Translations under genes and position numbers: made by a program
Shown: positions 60,716 to 64,000 of the stretch, one piece after another
How the letters are laid out: each line of letters starts with the position of its first letter
Numbering within the stretch: position 1 is the first letter of the stretch
Notes under the pieces: generated by a model
The model's input: the letters and a program-made list of their open reading frames with translations, nothing else
What the model was told of the DNA's origin: nothing
The model's database searches: none
Source of the DNA: Frankiales bacterium
GTDB taxonomy: Bacteria > Actinomycetota > Actinomycetes > S36-B12 > CAIYMF01
DNA length: 64,000 nucleotides
NCBI GenBank assembly: GCA_016125335.1
Contig: WGLY01000015.1
Coordinates: 183,267 to 247,266 of the forward strand
Direction: 5' to 3'

Positions 60716-61081
60716 TCAGCTGAACGAGTCGCCGCAGGCGCAGGAGCTGGTGGCGTTGGGGTTGTCGATCGTGAAGCCCTGCTTCTCGATCGAGTCGACG
60801 AAGTCGATCGTGGCGCCGCCGAGGTAGGGGGCGCTCATGCGGTCGGTGACGACCTTGACGGTGCCGAACTCCTTGACGACGTCGCCGTCGAGGGAGCGGT
60901 CGTCGAAGAACAGCTGGTAGCGCAGGCCCGAGCAGCCGCCGGGCTGGACCGCCACGCGCAGGGAGAGGTCCTCGCGACCCTCCTGCTCGAGCAGTGCGGC
61001 GACCTTGGACGAGGCGGCCTCGGTCAGCAGGATGCCGTCGGTGACGGGCGTCGAGGTCTCGATGGTGACATCGGCGGTCAT
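60716..61081 (-). CDS. erpA: A-type iron-sulfur cluster insertion protein
   Basis: A 121-aa HesB/ErpA protein with the three cluster-binding cysteines C50 (GGCSG), C114 and C116 (CACG). It passes 4Fe-4S or 2Fe-2S clusters to apoproteins; candidates here are QcrA and NadA. GGGAGGACC precedes the ATG. Confidence 0.95.
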   Translation of the reverse strand: MTADVTIETSTPVTDGILLTEAASSKVAALLEQEGREDLSLRVAVQPGGCSGLRYQLFFDDRSLDGDVVKEFGTVKVVTDRMSAPYLGGATIDFVDSIEKQGFTIDNPNATSSCACGDSFS

Positions 61082-61287
61082 GCGGTGGTCCTCCCGGTGG
61101 GGGTGGGTCGAGCCGTACGCCGGCGTCGCACGGACGCCGTACACCCTGACAACCCCGTCGACCCGCGGAATGTTCCCCGTGCCCCGGTGCGGTCAGGCGT
61201 CCATGGTGCCACGACCTGCGGGGTGCGGCGTCCTGCGGTCCCGCGCGCGTCGCACCCGTGCCCCGCGGCGGTCCGGTGCGCCCCGGC

Positions 61288-62430
61288 TCAGCGCGACCAG
61301 GTGCGGGCGGCGCGCTCGGCGAGGTCGGCCAGAGCGGCGGCCGGGTGGTCGAAGGCGTCGGACTCCGGACGCCCCCGGTCGCGCAGGTCGTCCACCACGG
61401 CCAGCGCCCCGCTGACGCCCGTGGCGGCGTACTCGCGCCGGCCCACCTCCACCCGCCCGGCGAGCACCACGCAGCCTCGGCCGTGCTCGAGCGCCACCTC
61501 GGCGACCCCGCTGACGACCTTGCCCCGCAGGCTCTGCCAGTCGAAGCTGCCCTCCCCCGTCACCACGAGGTCCGCGGCCGCCACCTCGCGGGCCAGGCCG
61601 ACGGTGTCGAGCACCGTGCCGATCCCCGGGACGCGCGTCGCCCCGAGCAGCAGAAGCGCGTAGCCCAGGCCGCCGGCCGCACCGGCGCCGAGGGCCACCG
61701 CAGGGTCGCGCCCGTCCGGGCGGCGGCCCACCGCCGCGGCGAAGGCGGTCAGGTCGCCCTCGAGCCGCATGAGCATCGCGTCGTCGGCGCCCTTCTGGCG
61801 ACCGAACCCGTTGGTGGCCCCGCGCAGTCCGAGCAGGGGGTTGTCGACGTCGGACGCCGCGACCAGCCCGAGGCCGCGCACGGCCTCGAGCGCCGGGCCG
61901 AGGTCGACCGCCGCGACCTCGCGCAGCGCGCCGCCCCCGAGGCGGAGGCGGTCGGTGGCGTCGGCGCCGTCGGCGGTGGCGGCCGTCGCGCCCAGGGCCG
62001 CGAGCAGGCCGGCGCCCGCGTCGTTGGTGCCGGACCCGCCGAGCCCGACCACGACGCTCGTGGCGCCGGCGTCGCGCGCCGCGAGCAGCAGCTGCCCGAC
62101 GCCGTACGACGTGGTGCGCGAGGGGTCGCGCGGCTCGGGCACCAGGTGCAGGCCGCAGGCCTCGGCCGCCTCGACGTAGGCCGTGCCGTCGACGAGCAGC
62201 ACGTGGCCGGTCGCCGGATCGCCCGTGGGGCCGCTCACCTCCACCGTGCGCAGCTCGCCCCCGAGCGCGGACCTGACGACCTCGACGAAGCCGGGGCCGC
62301 CGTCGGCCAGGGGCACCTCGACGAGCTCGTCGTGCGGCGCGGTGCGGCGCCAGCCCGCGGCGATCGCGGCGGCGGCCTCGACGGCCGAGAGGGTCCCCGC
62401 GAACTTGTCCGGGGCGACGACGACGCGCAC
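61288..62430 (-). CDS. glxK: Glycerate kinase
   Basis: A 380-aa glycerate 2-/3-kinase of the GlxK family: VVAPDKFAGTLSAVEAA at the start, GLGGSGTNDAGAG, ASDVDNPLLG, FGRQKGA and TGEGSFDWQS. It converts glycerate to phosphoglycerate. The GTG start at 62430 diverges from nadA. Confidence 0.94.
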   Translation of the reverse strand: MRVVVAPDKFAGTLSAVEAAAAIAAGWRRTAPHDELVEVPLADGGPGFVEVVRSALGGELRTVEVSGPTGDPATGHVLLVDGTAYVEAAEACGLHLVPEPRDPSRTTSYGVGQLLLAARDAGATSVVVGLGGSGTNDAGAGLLAALGATAATADGADATDRLRLGGGALREVAAVDLGPALEAVRGLGLVAASDVDNPLLGLRGATNGFGRQKGADDAMLMRLEGDLTAFAAAVGRRPDGRDPAVALGAGAAGGLGYALLLLGATRVPGIGTVLDTVGLAREVAAADLVVTGEGSFDWQSLRGKVVSGVAEVALEHGRGCVVLAGRVEVGRREYAATGVSGALAVVDDLRDRGRPESDAFDHPAAALADLAERAARTWSR

Positions 62431-62619
62431 CCCAGGAGGCTAGTGCGGCCGCCTCCTGCCGCCGGGCCGGGGACGTCCGCCGCCGCGTCCGCAGACCGGC
62501 CGGTGCGGGAAGCGGGAGGGGCGCCGGGCCGTTGCACGCGATGAGCGGACGGCCGTCGGGATGCCGGCGGCGGGGCGCGTGCCGCGCCCGGCCCGCAGCC
62601 GCGGTGAGAGGATGCGCGC
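62431..62619. promoter_or_regulatory. Divergent glxK/nadA promoter region
   Basis: 189 bases hold the promoters of both genes. A short GC stem (GGGCGCG-TGC-CGCGCCC) lies near 62574. No operator of a known NAD regulator can be recognised. Confidence 0.3.
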
Positions 62620-63825
62620 GTGAGCACCGAGAGCTTCGTCGAGCCCAGCCCGACCCCCCTGGCGCTGCTGCTGCTCGGCCGCGGCGCCGACCCGCAGTCC
62701 GAGCGCGGCGTCGAGTGCCCGGGCGACCTGCCCGCCCCGAGCGACCCGGACCTCGTCGAGCGCGCGCGCCGCGCCAAGGAGGCGCTCGGCGACCGCGTGT
62801 TCGTGCTCGGGCACCACTACCAGCGCGACGAGGTGATCCAGTTCGCCGACGTCACCGGCGACAGCTTCAAGCTCGCCCGCGACGCCGCGGCCCGCCCGCA
62901 GGCCGAGTACATCGTGTTCGCCGGCGTGCACTTCATGGCCGAGAGCGCCGACATCCTCACTTCCGACGACCAGGCAGTCGTGCTCCCCGACCTCGCCGCC
63001 GGCTGCTCCATGGCCGACATGGCCGCCATCGGCCAGGTGGAGGACGCGTGGGACGTGCTGGCCGACGCCGGCGTGGCCGACGTCACCGTGCCGATCACGT
63101 ACATGAACTCGACGGCGGCCATCAAGGCGTTCACCGGGCGTCACGGCGGCACCGTGTGCACGTCGTCGAACGCCGAGCGAGCGATGACCTGGGCGTTCGA
63201 GCAGGGCGAGAAGGTGCTCTTCCTCCCGGACGAGCACCTCGGCCGCAACACCGCCGTGCTCGACCTCGGGCTCTCCCTCGACGACTGCGTGCTCTACGAC
63301 CCGCACAAGCCGGGTGGCGGGCTCACCGTGGAGCAGCTGCGCGCCGCGAAGGTGATCCTGTGGAAGGGCCACTGCTCCGTGCACGGCCGCTTCACCGCCG
63401 AGACGGTCGCCGAGGTCCGCGAGCGGGTGCCGGGCGTCAACGTCCTGGTGCACCCGGAGTGCCGTCACGAGGTGGTGCTCGGGGCCGACAAGGTCGGCTC
63501 GACCGAGTTCATCATCCGCACGCTCGAGGAGGCCGAGCCCGGCAGCGCGTGGGCGATCGGCACCGAGCTCAACCTGGTGCGCCGCCTGGCCCTGGCCCAC
63601 CCGGACAAGCAGATCGTCTTCCTCGAGAAGACCGTGTGCTTCTGCGCCACGATGAACCGCATCGACCTGCCGCACCTGGTGTGGGCGCTGGAGAACCTCG
63701 TCGAGGGCCACGTCGTCAACCGCATCGTGGTCGACCCCGAAGTCGCGCACTGGGCCCGGGTGGCCCTCGACCGGATGCTGGCGCTGCCCGGCGTCGCCGC
63801 AGCCGCCCCCGCCGCCCAGGACTGA
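62620..63825 (+). CDS. nadA: Quinolinate synthase
   Basis: A 401-aa NadA that condenses iminoaspartate with dihydroxyacetone phosphate, using a 4Fe-4S cluster. Cluster and catalytic cysteines lie in AAGCSMAD, GHCSVH and TVCFCATM; LGHHYQRDEV and EHLGRNTA are substrate-binding. nadB and nadC are not in the window, though they may follow the insertion element. GTG start. Confidence 0.96.
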   Translation: MSTESFVEPSPTPLALLLLGRGADPQSERGVECPGDLPAPSDPDLVERARRAKEALGDRVFVLGHHYQRDEVIQFADVTGDSFKLARDAAARPQAEYIVFAGVHFMAESADILTSDDQAVVLPDLAAGCSMADMAAIGQVEDAWDVLADAGVADVTVPITYMNSTAAIKAFTGRHGGTVCTSSNAERAMTWAFEQGEKVLFLPDEHLGRNTAVLDLGLSLDDCVLYDPHKPGGGLTVEQLRAAKVILWKGHCSVHGRFTAETVAEVRERVPGVNVLVHPECRHEVVLGADKVGSTEFIIRTLEEAEPGSAWAIGTELNLVRRLALAHPDKQIVFLEKTVCFCATMNRIDLPHLVWALENLVEGHVVNRIVVDPEVAHWARVALDRMLALPGVAAAAPAAQD

Positions 63826-63845
63826 CCCGTCGTTACTGCCGCAAC

Positions 63846-63865
63846 GCCCGGAAACCGGCGGGCGG
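63846..63865 (+). terminator. Weak terminator candidate after nadA
   Basis: CGCCCG and CGGGCG flank an 8-base loop about 20 bases past the nadA stop. No T-tract. Confidence 0.3.
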
Positions 63866-63871
63866 GTTCAA

Positions 63872-64000
63872 GGGGTCGTTGCACCTGATGATGTGCGGCG
63901 GAGGTTGGGATGCCTGGTGCGCGGTTGACGGTGCATGAGCGTGTGGTGATCGAGCGGGGTCTGGCGCAGGGGTTGACGCATGGGCAGATCGCGGGGTTGA
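63872..64000 (+). mobile_element. IS30-family insertion sequence, left end
   Basis: From about 63872 the sequence changes character (GGGGTCGTTGCACCTGATG, GTTGCAC-type tip typical of IS30 ends) and leads to a transposase start. The left border is approximate; the right end lies outside the window, so terminal repeats and target duplication cannot be checked. Confidence 0.65.
63910..64000 (+). CDS. IS30-family transposase, N-terminal fragment
   Basis: Thirty codons beginning MPGARLTVHERVVIERGL match the helix-turn-helix opening of IS30 transposases (LTxxERxxIExGLAxGLTxxxIA). GGAGG lies five bases upstream of the ATG. The frame is open to the window edge, so the gene may be intact beyond it. 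Lower GC at third positions than in neighbours supports mobile origin. Confidence 0.85.
   Translation, partial: MPGARLTVHERVVIERGLAQGLTHGQIAGL

Overview
High-GC DNA with frequent GTG starts, many 4-base stop/start overlaps, class II DAHP synthase, the qcrCAB/ctaCDEF respiratory branch and an Ada-AlkA fusion marks this as a chromosomal segment of an Actinomycetota bacterium. From memory, the order of the housekeeping genes (aroG, plsC, ArsA-like ATPase, fadD15-like ligase, NlpC/P60 protein, DEDD/GIY-YIG nuclease, trpD, ctaE-qcrCAB, ctaFDC, adoK, lipoprotein, erpA-like, glycerate kinase) resembles the Rv2178c-Rv2205c neighbourhood of Mycobacterium tuberculosis and the matching part of Streptomyces chromosomes. 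Genus cannot be decided from the sequence alone. I found no rRNA, tRNA or CRISPR array.

Layout. 0-12.8 kb: a DNA alkylation repair gene divergent from a VOC protein, a surface-polymer O-acyltransferase, an APH(6)-like kinase behind class II DAHP synthase, a phosphofructokinase with a pyrophosphate-type active-site signature, DUF1028 overlapping glycerol kinase, a PlsC acyltransferase, a monoacylglycerol-lipase-like esterase and a hypothetical protein. 12.8-15.3 kb: TadE and a very large TadG-like protein. 15.4-22.6 kb: ROK glucokinase, a small CxCPxC protein, an ArsA-like ATPase, two SRPBCC proteins, a phosphoesterase, a zinc-ribbon membrane protein and an acyl-CoA synthetase. 22.7-25.0 kb: a two-gene ABC exporter.

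25.0-35.7 kb is the main accessory block, a Tad/Flp pilus locus: cpaB, cpaE, cpaF, a TadB protein fused to an exported von Willebrand A domain, tadC, a DnaB-like ATPase, a GAF histidine kinase, a NarL-type regulator and two Flp pilins separated by a strong terminator. Both pilins end in the same C-X11-C motif, and the exported parts of TadE and the TadG-like protein also carry even numbers of cysteines, so this looks like a disulfide-stabilised pilus. Relative to the conserved backbone this block looks inserted.

35.7-42.3 kb: two zinc metallopeptidases, a NlpC/P60 cell-wall hydrolase behind a c-di-AMP (ydaO-type) riboswitch, two small Cys-motif proteins and a CoA transferase. 42.4-46.2 kb: exonuclease/GIY-YIG fusion, Lrp-type sensor domain, trpD, degenerate receiver. 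46.4-55.4 kb: cytochrome bc1-aa3 supercomplex genes flanking an L,D-transpeptidase. A 24-bp perfect palindrome lies between ctaC and a cysteine desulfurase-TusA pair and resembles operators of the CsoR/CstR family. 57-63.8 kb: aat, adoK, a lipoprotein, erpA, glycerate kinase and nadA. The window closes in the first 30 codons of an IS30-type transposase and opens with a perfect 21-bp inverted repeat across the stop codon of the Ada-AlkA gene.
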